Part shown: one piece after another, positions 50,190-62,393 of the stretch
How positions within the stretch are numbered: position 1 is the first letter of the stretch
Layout of the letters: every line of letters begins with the position of its first letter
Source of the DNA: Nitrospira sp.
GTDB taxonomy: Bacteria; Nitrospirota; Nitrospiria; Nitrospirales; Nitrospiraceae
Assembly (NCBI GenBank): GCA_030653545.1
Contig: JAURZE010000009.1
Location: 31,368-95,367, forward strand
Reading direction: 5' to 3'
DNA: 64,000 nucleotides
Translations under genes and position numbers: made by a program
The notes under the pieces: generated by a model
Databases searched by the model: none
What the model saw: only the letters and a program-made list of their open reading frames with translations
What the model was told of the DNA's origin: nothing

Positions 50190-50216
50190 TTAACGGGAAC
50201 TTAATCTCACCGTAAT
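50190..50216 (+). promoter_or_regulatory. Three-unit 11-bp-phased repeat upstream of the barrel gene
   Basis: TTAAC (50190), TTAAT (50201) and GTAAT (50212) start exactly 11 bases apart, ending 72 bases before the ATG at 50289. Same orientation relative to its gene as the other copies. Confidence 0.5.
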
Positions 50217-50288
50217 GGCATCGTCATGGGTTGCAGATTATTGTGCGCCCGTATCATTTCATCGCTTCATTCTTCACAGGAGTTCCCG

Positions 50289-51101
50289 ATGACCAGCGCT
50301 TCCCGCACCATTCTCTGTATCGGAATGATGACCCTCTCCGGTCTCTTCGGCCTTACGCCGGCACCGATCGGCACCGCGCACGCCGAGTGGTACGTGGCCG
50401 GATACGGCGGCATCAGCGCTCCCCAATCCTTGAAAAATGTCGCGATGGATACCTTCGGTCTCACCCAAGACCGCAACCTCTTCACAGGCGCATTTCAGAC
50501 CCCTCCTGTCGGATCCGTAACGCAATCCTTTCGCACCTCGGATGTGCATTTGAAACAGTCTCCGATCTTCGGCGGGAAAACGGGGTATTTTTTCAGCGAT
50601 GAAGGGCTCAGATGGCTCGGTGTCGAATTGGAAGCCTTTTCCACTCAAGCCACCATCAGACAACAGACGCTATCGACCACTCACGATGTTACGTACTTAC
50701 CCAACAGCCCTGACCTCAATCCCGGCACTTGTATATTAGGCAGTAACTGTCAAATTCAGCGGCGCATCAACGGCACACTGGCGCTCCAGGAGGAGTCCCT
50801 GCGGCTGATTACCCTGGCCTTCAACGTGATCGCGCGTTATCCGGGAGAAGTCTTCCAACCCTATGTCGGGGTCGGTGTCGGTGGTTTTTATTTCAAAGGG
50901 GGCAACCAATTTAACGGACGCCAGGTCGTTCCCGGACTCAACCTCCAGGCCGGAGTGCAGATCTTGATGGCCGAGGAATGGGGATTTTTTGTGGAAGGGA
51001 AATATAATCGCGCGACTCTGACGAACTTCGATCCAGGCTTTGGCCTCAGTGCCGAATATAGCGCTTTCAACGCCGTCGCCGGACTGGCGTTTCACTTCTG
51101 A
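50289..51101 (+). CDS. Outer-membrane beta-barrel protein, 270 aa
   Basis: A signal peptide (ILCIGMMTLSGLFGLTPAPIGTAHA) precedes EWYVAGYGGISAPQSLKNV, the typical first strand of small OmpA-like or OprF-like barrels. GGKTGYFFSDEGLRWLGVELEAF, VFQPYVGVGVGGFYFKGGNQFNGRQVVPGLNLQAGVQILMAEEWGFFVEGKYNRATL and the closing FNAVAGLAFHF (terminal Phe) complete an eight-strand barrel. The role is unknown; structural or adhesion functions are common. The start has AGGAG. It stands alone behind a three-unit repeat. Confidence 0.88.
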   Translation: MTSASRTILCIGMMTLSGLFGLTPAPIGTAHAEWYVAGYGGISAPQSLKNVAMDTFGLTQDRNLFTGAFQTPPVGSVTQSFRTSDVHLKQSPIFGGKTGYFFSDEGLRWLGVELEAFSTQATIRQQTLSTTHDVTYLPNSPDLNPGTCILGSNCQIQRRINGTLALQEESLRLITLAFNVIARYPGEVFQPYVGVGVGGFYFKGGNQFNGRQVVPGLNLQAGVQILMAEEWGFFVEGKYNRATLTNFDPGFGLSAEYSAFNAVAGLAFHF

Positions 51102-51211
51102 TTCAAACATTCTCCCGCTTCGTTGACCGGGCTCTCATCTCCCGCACGCGACATCTCCATCGTAATCGGCTATCATCCCGTCATTCGTTGCCGGTTAGGA
51201 TGAGGGATCTT

Positions 51212-52702
51212 ATGATGGCTCGCTCTACTACCGATCCTCCTGTTCGCGCTCGCTCTCGTACCCTGACCTCGACCATCGAGCGCGAGATCAAGCTCTGCGT
51301 CGAACCCGATTTCCGCCTGCCGGCGGTGCCAGGCGGAGTCCCGCTGCCCCGGCGGCTTCTGACCTCCGTCTACTACGACACCGCCGCGCACGATCTCGCA
51401 CAGGCGCGCATCACCCTTCGTCACCGGACAGAGGGGGGCAAACGCAGCTGGCAGCTGAAGATTCCCCTGGGCCCAGACCGGCAGGAGGTGGAAGTCACCG
51501 ATCGGCACGATGAGCCGCCGGCGATGTTTCGAGAACTGCTCGCGCTCCATCTGGGAACCGGCCAACTCCTCCCCGTCGCCACCCTGCGGGTCTGGCGGAC
51601 GGGACTGCGTGTTCAGCGCCGCGGCGTGCCGGTGGCCGAGATCGCCCTCGACAGTGTGGCGGTTTTAACGAACGGCTGCGTCACCCAACGGTTTCGCGAA
51701 TTGGAAATCGAGCAACGGGGCCCCGACGCTACGGCGCTGGAAGAACTCGAACCACTGCTCCGTCGCGCCGGCGCGCGCGATCATGACGGCCGCCCCAAAC
51801 TCTTTCGCGCGCTCTCCCTGGCGGTCCCGGCCCCCGATGAGCCGCCGACGCCGGACGCCCCGATCGCAATGCATGTGCGGTGGGCCTTGGCACAACAGGT
51901 CCGCTGGCTCCTCGCCCACGATCCCGGTACCAGGCTCGGCACGGAGCCTGAGAGCTTGCATCAGATGCGCGTCGCAGCACGCCGGCTGCGCGCCATGCTG
52001 CGCGCGGCCCGGCCCGTGCTCTTGCCCGACTGGGCGGCCTCGCTTCAAGGCGAACTGTCCTGGCTCGGCCAGGTGCTTGGACCAGCGCGCGATCTGGACG
52101 TGCAGATCGCCTACTTTGCTGAAGCCGCCGCAGGGCTCGATGCCTGGGACCGAACATTGTTGGCGCGTCTGGTCGAGCAACTGCGCTCCCAGCGGGAACA
52201 GGTACACCAAGGGCTCCTCACCGAGCTCAATAGTGCGCGGTACGTTGAGCTCACCCGTCGGGTCCAACAGGCTGCCCACGATCCGGCCATGGTGGAATCT
52301 CCGCTCACCTTGCTTGAACTGGCGAGTCAGGAGTTTAAGAAGCTGCGGCGGGCCGTCCGGCAGCTGGGAACCTCGCCGAAAGATGCGGCGCTGCATGAGG
52401 TCCGCATCAAGACGAAGCGAGCGCGGTACGCCGCGGAGCTGGCTTTGAGGTCCGTCGGGAAACCCGCCGCGCGGTTTATCAAGCGGGCCAGGGCAGTCCA
52501 AGACTTGTTAGGCTCCTACCAGGATGCGGTCCAGGCTGAGGTGAACCTGCGCGCGTTTCTCAAAGACGCAACGACTGTCCGTGCAGGATTCGTCATCGGG
52601 CGCCTGGTCGAACGCCAGCGCGCACGGCGCGAGACCGTAAGAAAGGAACTGGCTTTCTTGATGCAACGCCTCCTCAAACAGGGGAAAACCAGCTGGGGAT
52701 AA
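51212..52702 (+). CDS. CYTH-CHAD domain protein, 496 aa
   Basis: Residues 20-200 are a CYTH domain with the signature EREIKLCVE, then YYDTAAHDLAQARITLRHRTEGGKRSWQLKIPL and VAEIALDSV ... FRELEIEQRG, with the charged residues that bind triphosphate. Residues 220-490 are a CHAD helical domain: ESLHQMRVAARRLRAMLRAARPVLLPDW, GPARDLDVQIAYF and VRIKTKRARYAAEL, with conserved His and Arg that bind polyphosphate. The pair suggests polyphosphate binding or triphosphatase activity. Start taken at ATG 51212, with GAGGG upstream; other Met codons are close. Confidence 0.93.
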   Translation: MMARSTTDPPVRARSRTLTSTIEREIKLCVEPDFRLPAVPGGVPLPRRLLTSVYYDTAAHDLAQARITLRHRTEGGKRSWQLKIPLGPDRQEVEVTDRHDEPPAMFRELLALHLGTGQLLPVATLRVWRTGLRVQRRGVPVAEIALDSVAVLTNGCVTQRFRELEIEQRGPDATALEELEPLLRRAGARDHDGRPKLFRALSLAVPAPDEPPTPDAPIAMHVRWALAQQVRWLLAHDPGTRLGTEPESLHQMRVAARRLRAMLRAARPVLLPDWAASLQGELSWLGQVLGPARDLDVQIAYFAEAAAGLDAWDRTLLARLVEQLRSQREQVHQGLLTELNSARYVELTRRVQQAAHDPAMVESPLTLLELASQEFKKLRRAVRQLGTSPKDAALHEVRIKTKRARYAAELALRSVGKPAARFIKRARAVQDLLGSYQDAVQAEVNLRAFLKDATTVRAGFVIGRLVERQRARRETVRKELAFLMQRLLKQGKTSWG

Positions 52703-53571
52703 CCTCCCCTCTCGCCCAAACGCGTTATTCCTTCATCCTCGTGCCGGTTTTGCGCTGGTCTGCGCGCAAACACAGAATCAAACGAATTGTCCTGAAAAGG
52801 CCAGTGTCGACCGTTCGATGCTGTCCCTCGGCACCACTTATACAACCTCCAGCCCAATGTCACAGACCCTCTCCTTGCCATAACTGGTACGTCTCACCCA
52901 TCCGGATACGATACGCTTCGCTCCAGCGTCATGACACGATTCAACCCCGCGCCATACTGATTGACTCCTACACTCAATGCGTCCAGGGTAAACTTGTCCC
53001 GTGCGACGCGCTTCGCTGACTGTCCTATCTCTTACGCTTCCGACTCCTTCCCAGCGTGATCGATTCATCAGTCTCCGCCGCTCCGATCCCATAGTTTCTC
53101 TGAAGGATTATGTGTCTGATGTTTAGGCTTGGTGGCTGGCGTTCCCTTTATGGGTCTGCATAGATTTTGAGCCACGTGAGTCCGACCTGCTGGTCGCCTG
53201 AATTCTTGATACTGAGCAATTTTGACCAGAGAGCCGACGGCCATCGGGATAAATATACGCGTGAGAAGATTTCGTAATGTGGTGCTTGATCAAGCACCAC
53301 ATTACGGAGCGATTCCTACAGGTTAGGTACATTATTAAGACGTTCCCCCATACAAGGTCTAGGTTAACAACAGAACCTTCCTGGATTTCTAAGGCCTGGC
53401 TTCAACGAGGCTCTGCACAAAGAACGGCACGAGCAGCGATTCAAGAACGTCTCACAATCGCGGCTCAACCCTGCCTACACAGCAGGGCTCGATCTTCAGC
53501 CGCTCATTGCACGCCGACGAACGCACCCTGGCCTGCGCAAAACCCCCTCATCCAAGAAAGAGACCTAACAC
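52703..53571. other. Long intergenic region with a perfect palindrome
   Basis: No credible gene lies in these 870 bases; the open frames are short and atypical. The only clear structure is the perfect 34-base palindrome at 53273-53306. Sequence composition is less GC-rich than in the genes. Confidence 0.5.
53273..53306. repeat. Perfect 34-base palindrome
   Basis: CGTAATGTGGTGCTTGA (53273-53289) is followed at once by its exact complement (53290-53306) without a loop. It could be a cruciform-forming site, a dimeric protein operator or part of a terminator; no T-run follows on either strand. Confidence 0.9.
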
Positions 53572-56500
53572 GTGACGGTACGCAGCAAGATTAATCTCGG
53601 GAACCTGCTCCATTCGAGGGCCAGCTTCCCTGAAAACGACTTAGCCGAACAGTACGCCGGCGGTGAGCCTCCACTGCGTTCGGAGCTCTTCAGCGCCGAC
53701 CAGATGGAGCAGCACGGCAAAACCCTGGCCGGTCTCCACCAGTTGAGCCAGGGCCAGGCTCCGGACCGGCTCCTGAGCCGGCTGGCTGAGAATGAAGGCG
53801 TCCTGATCGGAGTCCGCGATCTGTTGGCGGAAGCAGTGAAGGCGACCCGCCGGATTACGCCGGCAGGAGAATGGCTGCTCGATAACTTCTATCTCATTGA
53901 AGAGCAGATCCGGCTGGCCAAGCGGCATCTGCCCAAAGGCTACAGCCGCGAACTTCCCTACTTGCTGAATGGCTCATCGGCCGGGCTTCCGCGCGTCTAT
54001 GACATCGCGCTGGAAACGATCGCGCACGGTGACGGACGCGTCGATCCGGGAAGCCTCAGCAGCTTCGTCGCGGCATACCAGACGATTACCGGCCTTACAC
54101 TAGGCGAATTATGGGCGATCCCGATCATGCTCCGCCTGGCATTGATCGAGAATCTCCGGCGCGCGGCCACGCGAATGGCCGCCCATAGGATCGACCGCAA
54201 TCGCGCCGACTTCTGGGCGGATCAGATGATGGAGATCGCGGAGAAAGATCCGAAGAGCCTCATTCTGGTGATCGCCGACATGGCACGGTCCAGCCCGCCG
54301 ATGGCGAGTGCGTTTGTGGCGGAGTTCGCCCGCCGGCTGCAGGGCCAGAGCCCGGCGCTGGCATGGCCGCTTACCTGGATCGAACAGCGGCTCTCCGAAT
54401 CCGGACTGACGATTGAGCAGTCGGTGCAATCGGAGAATCAACAGCAGGCCGTCGACCAGGTCTCCATCAGCAACAGCATCGGCAGCCTCCGATTTCTGGG
54501 GTCGATGGACTGGCGCACGTTCGTTGAGACGATGAGCGTCGTCGAACAGACCCTGCGCGAGGATCCTGCCGCAGCCTACGGCGCGATGGATTTTGCCACC
54601 CGCGATCACTATCGCCACGCGGTGGAGCATATGGCCAAGAGCAGCCGGCTCTCGGAAAGCGAGATCGCGCGCCAGGCCATCCAGCTGGCACAGCAGCGCG
54701 CGACAGAAAGCGGGAGCGACCGTCGAGAAACGCATGTGGGTTTCTATCTGATCGGCAGAGGAATGCCGCAGCTTGAACGAATGGTCGGGGTACGACTTTC
54801 CAGAGCCGAGGTGTTACAGCGGACAATCGGACGATGTCCGTCGCTCCTCTATGTCGGCACGATCGGATTATTGTCCCTGCTCTTCACCGCCGCCTTACTG
54901 TTACAGGCCTATTCCAGGGACGTGGACGGTTGGTTGCTGGCAGTGGTCGGACTCCTCTCGCTCCTCTGTACGAGCCAACTGGCGGTCACAGTGGTCAACT
55001 GGCTGGCAACCGTGCTGGTCACGCCACATGCGCTCCCGCGCCTGGACTTCTCCAAAGGCATTCCCCCGGATTCGCGCACACTGGTCGTGGTTCCGACCAT
55101 GCTCAGCAGCGCCGAACAGATCGAGCATCTCATCGAGGCGCTCGAAGTCCGATTCCTGGCCAATCGGGACAGCCATTTGCACTTTTCCCTGTTGACCGAC
55201 TTCCGGGACGCGCAAGAAGAAACGGTCCCGGAAGACGCGCCCCTGTTGCGGCTGGCTCGGGAGCGGATCGAGCAACTCAATGCCAAGTACAAGGAGACGA
55301 CTCAGGAGGCCTTCTTCCTCTTTCATCGGCCGCGCCGTTGGAATCCCGGGGAGCGGGTGTGGATGGGATATGAACGGAAGCGCGGAAAGCTTGCCGACCT
55401 CAACCAGCTTTTACGGGGCAGCGCGGCAGATCGCTTTTCGCTGGTTGTCGGAGACACGGCGGTCTTATCGGCCGTCAAGTATGTAATCACTCTGGACACC
55501 GATACGCAATTGCCGCGCGATGCCGCACACCAGTTTGTGGGCACCATGGCGCACCCCTTGAACCGCCCACGGTACGATGAAGAGAAGCAGCGGGTCTGCG
55601 ATGGATACGGCATTCTGCAGCCACGCGTCGCCGTCAGCCTGCCGGGCACGAACCGGTCGCGTTATGCGCGACTCAACGGGAGCGATCCCGGGATCGATCC
55701 CTATACCCGCGCCATCTCTGATGTGTACCAGGACTTGTTCGGTGAAGGTTCATTCATCGGCAAGGGCATCTATGAGGTGGAGGCATTCGAACGCTCCCTG
55801 ACCGGACGCTTCCCTGAGAATACGATTCTCAGCCATGATCTGCTCGAAGGGACCTACGCGCGAGCGGGACTCTTGAGCGATGTGCACCTCTACGAAGAAT
55901 ATCCCTCCTGCTACAGCTTGGACGTGAGCCGGCGGTATCGCTGGATCCGCGGAGACTGGCAGCTCGCAGGATGGCTGCTGCCGCGCGTTCCAGGCCCTGG
56001 CGCAACCCGCCTCAAGAATCCGCTCTCCGGACTCTCCCGATGGAAGCTCTTCGACAACCTTCGACGGAGCCTCGTACCCGCCGCATTAACCCTCCTCTTG
56101 TTGCTGGGCTGGACCGTCTTATCCCCGATCTGGCTCTGGACCCTATCGGTGATCGGAATCATCCTGATCCCCCCATTCCTTGCCATTATCCTCAACATGC
56201 TTCAGAAGCCGGAAGACGTGTTACCGGAGCAGCATGCCGCCGTTGCGATCCGTGCGGCCGGCCGCCACGTGGTTCAGACGGTACTGACGGTCACGTTCCT
56301 TCCCTACGAGGCGTTCTACAGTGTGGATGCCATTGTGCGCACGATCTGGCGGATGGCGGTCACGCATACCCGACTGCTCGAATGGAATCCATCGAGCAAT
56401 CAAGACCTCGATCGGCGCACAGACCTCGTCGCCTACGGCCGGATGATGTGGATCGGGCCCGTTCTTGCCGCGGCTTCGGCGATGTATCTGTCGCTGGAGG

Positions 56501-59500
56501 AAACCGCTTCGTTGGATGTGGCGGTCCCCATTCTGGGTCTCTGGCTTGCCTCCCCCGCTGTCGCGTGGTGGATCAGCCAGCCGATCACTCGCCCCGAAGT
56601 ACATCTGACGACCGACCAGACAATCTTTCTCAGGAAGCTGGCCCGAAAGACCTGGGCATTCTTCGAGCAATTCGTCGGAGCGGACGATCATTGGCTGCCG
56701 CCGGATAATTTTCAGGAGCACCCGGTCGCCGTCGTCGCCCATCGCACGTCGCCGACCAATATGGGTCTCGCGTTGCTGGCCAACTTATCCGCGTACGACT
56801 TCGGTTATATCTCGGCAGGACAACTCATCGAACGCACGACAAATGCGCTGCGCACGATGGGCGGCTTAGAGCGGCATCGACGCCACTTCTACAATTGGTA
56901 CGACACGCAAACGCTGAAACCCCTGCTGCCAACCTATGTGTCGACGGTGGATAGCGGAAACCTTGCCGGCCACTTGCTGACATTGCGGCCGGCCCTGCTC
57001 GCGCTCCCCGATCAGAAGATCCTGGGACCGCGATTCCTTGACGGACTCAGCGACACTCTCGGAACTCTCAAGGAGACGGCTGGAGAACCGGCTCAAGCCC
57101 TCCTGGCCAAATTCCAGAAGCAGCTGGAGGCAGCCGTTGAATCCAAGCCGGCCACGCTCACGGCGGCCCGGCTCTGCCTTGACCGGCTGACGACCACCGC
57201 AGAAGAGATACTCGCATCCTTGAAGGGCGCCCCTGAAAGCCGCGCAACCTGGTGGGCTCACGCGCTCAACCGGCAATGCAGGGATGTCCTCGACGACCTC
57301 ATGTTTCTTGCCCCCTGGGCCCTGCTGTCGGCTTCACAGAGTCGGCTCAGCGAATGTGGCGATATCGATGTGATCCCGACGTTGCGTGAATTGGCGCGGC
57401 TTGACCTCTCCTGCCTGCACGCCATCGAGTATCGCATGGGCCCGGAAGCGATGCCGGAGGAGCGCACCTGGGTCAGTAACCTTCAAGGGCTCATCGCGAA
57501 GGCCAGCCAGCGCGCCAGAGAGAGAATCTCGACGCTGGAAGAGCTCGCCCGTCAGGCCAGTCACTTCGCCGCCGTAGACTACGACTTTCTGTATGACAAG
57601 ACCTGTCATCTCCTGGCGATCGGCTACAACGTCGGCGACCGCCGACGGGACGCGAGTTATTACGACCTGCTGGCCTCGGAAGCCAGATTATGCAACTTCG
57701 TAGCCATTGCGCAGGGGCAACTGCCGCAAGAAAGCTGGTTTGCGCTCGGGCGGCTCCTCACGACCGCCGGTGGGGGACCGGTCCTCATCTCATGGAGCGG
57801 ATCGATGTTCGAATACCTCATGCCGCTGTTGGTGATGCCGACGTACGACAACACCCTGCTCGACCAGACCTGCAAGGCAGCGGTGGAGCGGCAGATCGCC
57901 TACGGAAAACAGCGCGGCGTCCCGTGGGGAATTTCGGAATCCGGCTACAACACGATCGACGTGCATCTGAACTACCAATATCGGGCGTTCGGGGTGCCCG
58001 GGCTGGGACTGAAACGCGGGCTTGCCGACGATGTCGTGATTGCGCCCTATGCCACGGCGCTTGCGCTGATGGTGGCGCCGGAAGACGCCTGCGTGAATTT
58101 GCAGCGACTCGCCGAAGAAGGCGCCGAGGGACAGTTCGGATTCTATGAAGCCATCGACTACACGCCTTCCCGTCTCCCACGCGGCCAATCGAGCGCGGTG
58201 ATTCGGTCCTACATGGCCCATCACGAGGGCATGAGCTTGCTCGCCCTGGCCTACCTGCTCCTCGACCGTCCCATGCAAAAACGATTCGATTCGGATCCAT
58301 TGTTTCAGGCAACCACGCTGTTGCTCCAGGAGCGAATTCCGAAGGCAACGGCATTTTATTCGCATACCGCCGAGCTCTCCGACATACGGACGACCTCGGG
58401 CGACGCAGAAATGCCGGTGCGCCGGTTCACCAGCCCGCACACCGCGATTCCTGAAGTGCATTTATTGTCGAACGGTCGATACCACGTGATGATCACGAAC
58501 GCGGGGGGTGGATACAGTCGCTGGAAGGATCTCGCCGTCACCCGCTGGCGCGAAGACAGCACCCGAGACAACTGGGGCACATTCTGTTACCTCCGCGACG
58601 TGGAGAGCGGGGCCTTCTGGTCCACGGCCTATCAGCCGACGCTTCAATCGCCGGCGAGCTACGAAGTCATCTTTTCAGAGGGACGGGCTGAGTTTCGCCG
58701 GCGGGACCAGGATATCGAGACCTACACCGAAATCGTGGTATCGCCGGAAGATGATATCGAACTGCGTCGGACCCGCATTACCAATGACTCGCAGACCCGC
58801 CGCACGATCGAAATCACGAGTTACGCGGAAGTCGTCCTCGCCTCGTCGGCCTCGGACGCACTGCATCCCGCGTTCAGCAACCTCTTCGTGCAAACCGAAA
58901 TCATTCGCGAACGGCACGCGATCCTCTGTACGCGCCGGCCCCGCTCCGCCAACGAACACGCGCCATGGATGTGCCACCTCATGGCCGTGCATGGAGCATC
59001 CACCGAAGCCATGTCGTACGAGACGGACCGCCTACAATTTATCGGGCGCGGTCGCACCGCCGCCGATCCACAGGCGCTGCACGGCTCCGGCGGACAATCA
59101 GAAGGGCACCGGCAAACGGCGCTCTCCGGTCGTGAAGGCTCCGTGCTTGACCCGATTGTCGCCATCCGTTGTCAGGTCACCCTCGATCCGGATGAGTCGG
59201 TCACCATTGATCTCATGTCCGGCATCGGGGACAGCCGCGAGATCTGCCTGGGCCTGGTCGAAAAATATCACGATCGGCGCCTTGCCGACCGGGTGTTCGA
59301 TCTGGCCTGGACTCATAGCCAGGTCGTCATGCGGCAACTGAATGCCACGGAAGCCGACGCGCAACTCTATGGCCGCCTGGCCAACTCAATCCTGTATGCG
59401 AATGCCTCTTTGCGGGCCGACCCGAGCGACCTGATCAAAAACCGCCGCGGACAATCGGGACTCTGGGGCTACGCCATCTCAGGCGATTTGCCGATCGTGT

Positions 59501-62325
59501 TGCTCCAGATCGGAGACCCGGCCAATATCGACCTGGTCCGTCAACTCGTCCAGGCCCATGCCTACTGGCGCTCCAAGGGGCTGGCCGTCGACCTGGTGAT
59601 CTGGAACGAAGATCATGCCGGTTATCGCCAGCTGCTCCACGAACAAATCATGGGGCTGATTGCCGCGGGCGTTGAAGCCCATGTCATCGATCGACCGGGG
59701 GGCATCTTCGTCCGGCCTGCGGAGCAGATTTCGAACGAGGACCGCATCCTGCTCCAATCAGTCGCGCGCGCGATCATTAGCGACCGGCGAGGATCGCTGG
59801 AAGGCCAGATGACCCGTCGCGGCCATACGGAAAACGCCATACCCCGGCTGACGCCTATCCGGACCCGCCGTCCTGAACCCGAACCATCTCCTGCGTTGCC
59901 ACGCCACGACCTCACGTGCTTCAACGGGCTGGGGGGATTTACCTCCAACGGGCGCGAGTACGTCATCACCACCACGCACGGGCAGGTGACGCCGGCACCG
60001 TGGGTGAATGTCCTGGCCAATCCCAACTTCGGCACCGTCATCTCGGAGAGCGGCCAAGCCTATACCTGGAGCGAAAACGCTCACGAGTTCCGCCTCACCC
60101 CGTGGCACAACGACCCGGTGAGCGACACGAGCGGAGAGGCCTTCTACCTCCGCGACGAAGAGAGAGGCCACTTCTGGTCCCCCACGCCGCTTCCAAGCCG
60201 CGGAGCGACCGCGTACGTCAGCCGGCACGGCTTCGGCTATAGCGTCTTCGAACATACGGAACGCGGCATCCGGTCGGAGCTGTGGGTGTACGTGGCGCTG
60301 GATGCCTCGGTCAAGTTCATGGTGCTCAAGGTGCGGAACGAATCAGGCCGCGCGCGCAAATTGTCTGCGACAGGGTACGTGGAATGGGTGCTGGGAGACC
60401 TGCGGCCGAAATCGACGATGCACGTCGTCACTGAATTGGACCCTGCGAGCGGGGCTGTCTTCGCGCGAAATTCCTATAACACGGAGTTCGGCGGACGGGT
60501 GGCCTTCTTTGATGTCGACGAGACGGCTCGATCCGTCAGCGGCGACCGGACCGAGTTTATCGGGCGAAACGGCACGCTTCGCAATCCCGCCGCGATGACC
60601 CGGTTACGGCTGTCCGGGAAAGTCGGAGCCGGGCTCGATCCCTGCACAGCCATCCACGTTCCCTTCGAGTTAGCCGGTGGACAAGAGCGTGAGATCATCT
60701 TCAGACTCGGCATTGGACGAACTGCCGATGAGGCCAAAAAGTCCGTACAGCGATTCCGGGGACCGGCTGCCGCCCGTGCTGCGCTCGACGCGGTGCAACG
60801 ACACTGGAGGCACACGCTGAACGCCGTGCAGGTGGAGACACCCGACCAGTCACTCAATATGCTGACGAATGGCTGGCTCTTGTACCAGACGCTCGCCTGC
60901 CGGCTGTGGGCGCGGAGCGGATACTATCAATCGGGAGGGGCGTTTGGGTTCCGCGATCAACTCCAAGACACCATGGCGCTCATCCACACCGAACCGCACC
61001 TCGCGCGCGAACACCTCCTCCTCTGCGCAGCCAGACAGTTTCAGGAAGGGGATGTACAGCACTGGTGGCACCCTCCCTCAGGCCGAGGCGTGCGTACCCG
61101 TTGTTCGGACGATTACCTCTGGTTACCCCTGGCCACATGCCGTTACGTGCTCAGCACAGGTGACACCGGGGTCTTGGACCAGACACCTATCCACTTCGTC
61201 GAAGGCCGCCCCTTGAACCAGGAGGAAGACTCGTACTTCGATCTACCGATCCGGTCTGAACAATCGGCCACTTTGTACGAACACTGCGTGCGAGCTATTC
61301 GAAAAGGTCTCACCCGCGGCACGCATGGCCTCCCGCTCATCGGCTCCGGGGACTGGAACGACGGGATGGACATGGTCGGCAAGCACGGCACGGGCGAGAG
61401 CATCTGGTTGGGGTTTTTCCAATATGACGTGCTCACGCAATTCGCCACGCTGGCGCACCTGCGCGGAGACCTTTCGTTCGCCGAACGTTGCCGGCAGGAA
61501 GCCGCCGATCTGCGTCAGAATATCGAGCTGCACGGCTGGGATGGCGCATGGTATTTGCGCGCCTACTTTGATGATGGCTCGCCGCTGGGGTCTGCAACGA
61601 ATCCCGAATGTCAGATTGATTCGGTTGCGCAAAGCTGGTCGGTGCTCTCCGGGGCCGGAAACGCCCTACGCTCGCGCACCGCGATGGACGCGGTGGACCG
61701 GCGCCTCGTGCGCCGAGACTCTGCGCTGATCCAACTGCTGGATCCGCCGTTCGACAAGTCAGCGTTGAACCCCGGTTACATCAAAGGATACGTGCCGGGG
61801 GTACGAGAAAATGGAGGCCAATATACGCATGCGGCCATCTGGGCGGCGATGGCGTTCGCCGCATTGGGAGAGCGGCAACGCGCATGGGAACTGCTGACCA
61901 TGATCAACCCGGTCAACCATGCGAGATCTCCGGAGGAGACTGCGACGTACAAGGTCGAACCGTACGTCGTCGCGGCCGACGTCTATGCAGTCTCCCCGCA
62001 TACCGGCCGCGGTGGATGGACCTGGTACACCGGCTCAGCCGGGTGGCTGTACCGGCTCATCGTCGAATCACTGCTCGGGCTGAAGCTGGAAGTCGATAAA
62101 CTACGCGTGACTCCGTGCATCCCTGCCGACTGGAAAGGATTCACGCTGCACTACCGATACCGGGAGACCATGTACCATATTACGGTCTTACAAATCGTTG
62201 CCGTGAACGGCAAAACCAGTGTGACAGTGGACGGTGTCGAGCAACAGGATCCGACCATTCCGCTTACGGATGACCGACAAGAACACTCGGTTGAAGTAAG
62301 AATTCGACCGGCTGTCAGTGAATAG
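53572..62325 (+). CDS. Cyclic beta-glucan synthase-like protein (GT84/GH94 architecture), 2917 aa
   Basis: The layout follows NdvB/Cgs proteins, which make cyclic beta-glucans for the periplasm. Spans are near residues 425-480, 825-880 and 960-1010. Between the first two lies a GT domain with [16 protein letters not shown] (about 640) and [15 protein letters not shown] (about 790). A glucoamylase-like part follows at 1380-1590 ([25 protein letters not shown]). Two phosphorylase-type beta-domains come at about 1600-1880 and 2105-2400. The helical GH94-type domain carries [29 protein letters not shown] (general-acid Asp) and [13 protein letters not shown]. Roughly the normal length. GTG start at 53572 with only a weak AAGAG upstream. 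No neighbour explains its control. Confidence 0.93.
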   Translation: MTVRSKINLGNLLHSRASFPENDLAEQYAGGEPPLRSELFSADQMEQHGKTLAGLHQLSQGQAPDRLLSRLAENEGVLIGVRDLLAEAVKATRRITPAGEWLLDNFYLIEEQIRLAKRHLPKGYSRELPYLLNGSSAGLPRVYDIALETIAHGDGRVDPGSLSSFVAAYQTITGLTLGELWAIPIMLRLALIENLRRAATRMAAHRIDRNRADFWADQMMEIAEKDPKSLILVIADMARSSPPMASAFVAEFARRLQGQSPALAWPLTWIEQRLSESGLTIEQSVQSENQQQAVDQVSISNSIGSLRFLGSMDWRTFVETMSVVEQTLREDPAAAYGAMDFATRDHYRHAVEHMAKSSRLSESEIARQAIQLAQQRATESGSDRRETHVGFYLIGRGMPQLERMVGVRLSRAEVLQRTIGRCPSLLYVGTIGLLSLLFTAALLLQAYSRDVDGWLLAVVGLLSLLCTSQLAVTVVNWLATVLVTPHALPRLDFSKGIPPDSRTLVVVPTMLSSAEQIEHLIEALEVRFLANRDSHLHFSLLTDFRDAQEETVPEDAPLLRLARERIEQLNAKYKETTQEAFFLFHRPRRWNPGERVWMGYERKRGKLADLNQLLRGSAADRFSLVVGDTAVLSAVKYVITLDTDTQLPRDAAHQFVGTMAHPLNRPRYDEEKQRVCDGYGILQPRVAVSLPGTNRSRYARLNGSDPGIDPYTRAISDVYQDLFGEGSFIGKGIYEVEAFERSLTGRFPENTILSHDLLEGTYARAGLLSDVHLYEEYPSCYSLDVSRRYRWIRGDWQLAGWLLPRVPGPGATRLKNPLSGLSRWKLFDNLRRSLVPAALTLLLLLGWTVLSPIWLWTLSVIGIILIPPFLAIILNMLQKPEDVLPEQHAAVAIRAAGRHVVQTVLTVTFLPYEAFYSVDAIVRTIWRMAVTHTRLLEWNPSSNQDLDRRTDLVAYGRMMWIGPVLAAASAMYLSLEETASLDVAVPILGLWLASPAVAWWISQPITRPEVHLTTDQTIFLRKLARKTWAFFEQFVGADDHWLPPDNFQEHPVAVVAHRTSPTNMGLALLANLSAYDFGYISAGQLIERTTNALRTMGGLERHRRHFYNWYDTQTLKPLLPTYVSTVDSGNLAGHLLTLRPALLALPDQKILGPRFLDGLSDTLGTLKETAGEPAQALLAKFQKQLEAAVESKPATLTAARLCLDRLTTTAEEILASLKGAPESRATWWAHALNRQCRDVLDDLMFLAPWALLSASQSRLSECGDIDVIPTLRELARLDLSCLHAIEYRMGPEAMPEERTWVSNLQGLIAKASQRARERISTLEELARQASHFAAVDYDFLYDKTCHLLAIGYNVGDRRRDASYYDLLASEARLCNFVAIAQGQLPQESWFALGRLLTTAGGGPVLISWSGSMFEYLMPLLVMPTYDNTLLDQTCKAAVERQIAYGKQRGVPWGISESGYNTIDVHLNYQYRAFGVPGLGLKRGLADDVVIAPYATALALMVAPEDACVNLQRLAEEGAEGQFGFYEAIDYTPSRLPRGQSSAVIRSYMAHHEGMSLLALAYLLLDRPMQKRFDSDPLFQATTLLLQERIPKATAFYSHTAELSDIRTTSGDAEMPVRRFTSPHTAIPEVHLLSNGRYHVMITNAGGGYSRWKDLAVTRWREDSTRDNWGTFCYLRDVESGAFWSTAYQPTLQSPASYEVIFSEGRAEFRRRDQDIETYTEIVVSPEDDIELRRTRITNDSQTRRTIEITSYAEVVLASSASDALHPAFSNLFVQTEIIRERHAILCTRRPRSANEHAPWMCHLMAVHGASTEAMSYETDRLQFIGRGRTAADPQALHGSGGQSEGHRQTALSGREGSVLDPIVAIRCQVTLDPDESVTIDLMSGIGDSREICLGLVEKYHDRRLADRVFDLAWTHSQVVMRQLNATEADAQLYGRLANSILYANASLRADPSDLIKNRRGQSGLWGYAISGDLPIVLLQIGDPANIDLVRQLVQAHAYWRSKGLAVDLVIWNEDHAGYRQLLHEQIMGLIAAGVEAHVIDRPGGIFVRPAEQISNEDRILLQSVARAIISDRRGSLEGQMTRRGHTENAIPRLTPIRTRRPEPEPSPALPRHDLTCFNGLGGFTSNGREYVITTTHGQVTPAPWVNVLANPNFGTVISESGQAYTWSENAHEFRLTPWHNDPVSDTSGEAFYLRDEERGHFWSPTPLPSRGATAYVSRHGFGYSVFEHTERGIRSELWVYVALDASVKFMVLKVRNESGRARKLSATGYVEWVLGDLRPKSTMHVVTELDPASGAVFARNSYNTEFGGRVAFFDVDETARSVSGDRTEFIGRNGTLRNPAAMTRLRLSGKVGAGLDPCTAIHVPFELAGGQEREIIFRLGIGRTADEAKKSVQRFRGPAAARAALDAVQRHWRHTLNAVQVETPDQSLNMLTNGWLLYQTLACRLWARSGYYQSGGAFGFRDQLQDTMALIHTEPHLAREHLLLCAARQFQEGDVQHWWHPPSGRGVRTRCSDDYLWLPLATCRYVLSTGDTGVLDQTPIHFVEGRPLNQEEDSYFDLPIRSEQSATLYEHCVRAIRKGLTRGTHGLPLIGSGDWNDGMDMVGKHGTGESIWLGFFQYDVLTQFATLAHLRGDLSFAERCRQEAADLRQNIELHGWDGAWYLRAYFDDGSPLGSATNPECQIDSVAQSWSVLSGAGNALRSRTAMDAVDRRLVRRDSALIQLLDPPFDKSALNPGYIKGYVPGVRENGGQYTHAAIWAAMAFAALGERQRAWELLTMINPVNHARSPEETATYKVEPYVVAADVYAVSPHTGRGGWTWYTGSAGWLYRLIVESLLGLKLEVDKLRVTPCIPADWKGFTLHYRYRETMYHITVLQIVAVNGKTSVTVDGVEQQDPTIPLTDDRQEHSVEVRIRPAVSE

Positions 62326-62393
62326 GGGAACCCGCCACACACTGCATCTTCTCGCCGTCACTATGATCGAAAAGGAGACCGCAGCTGCGACGG

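Noticed and set aside
53123..53594. Two small open frames on opposite strands both containing MWCLIKHHIT
   Set aside because: They are created by the perfect palindrome at 53273-53306 read from both sides.
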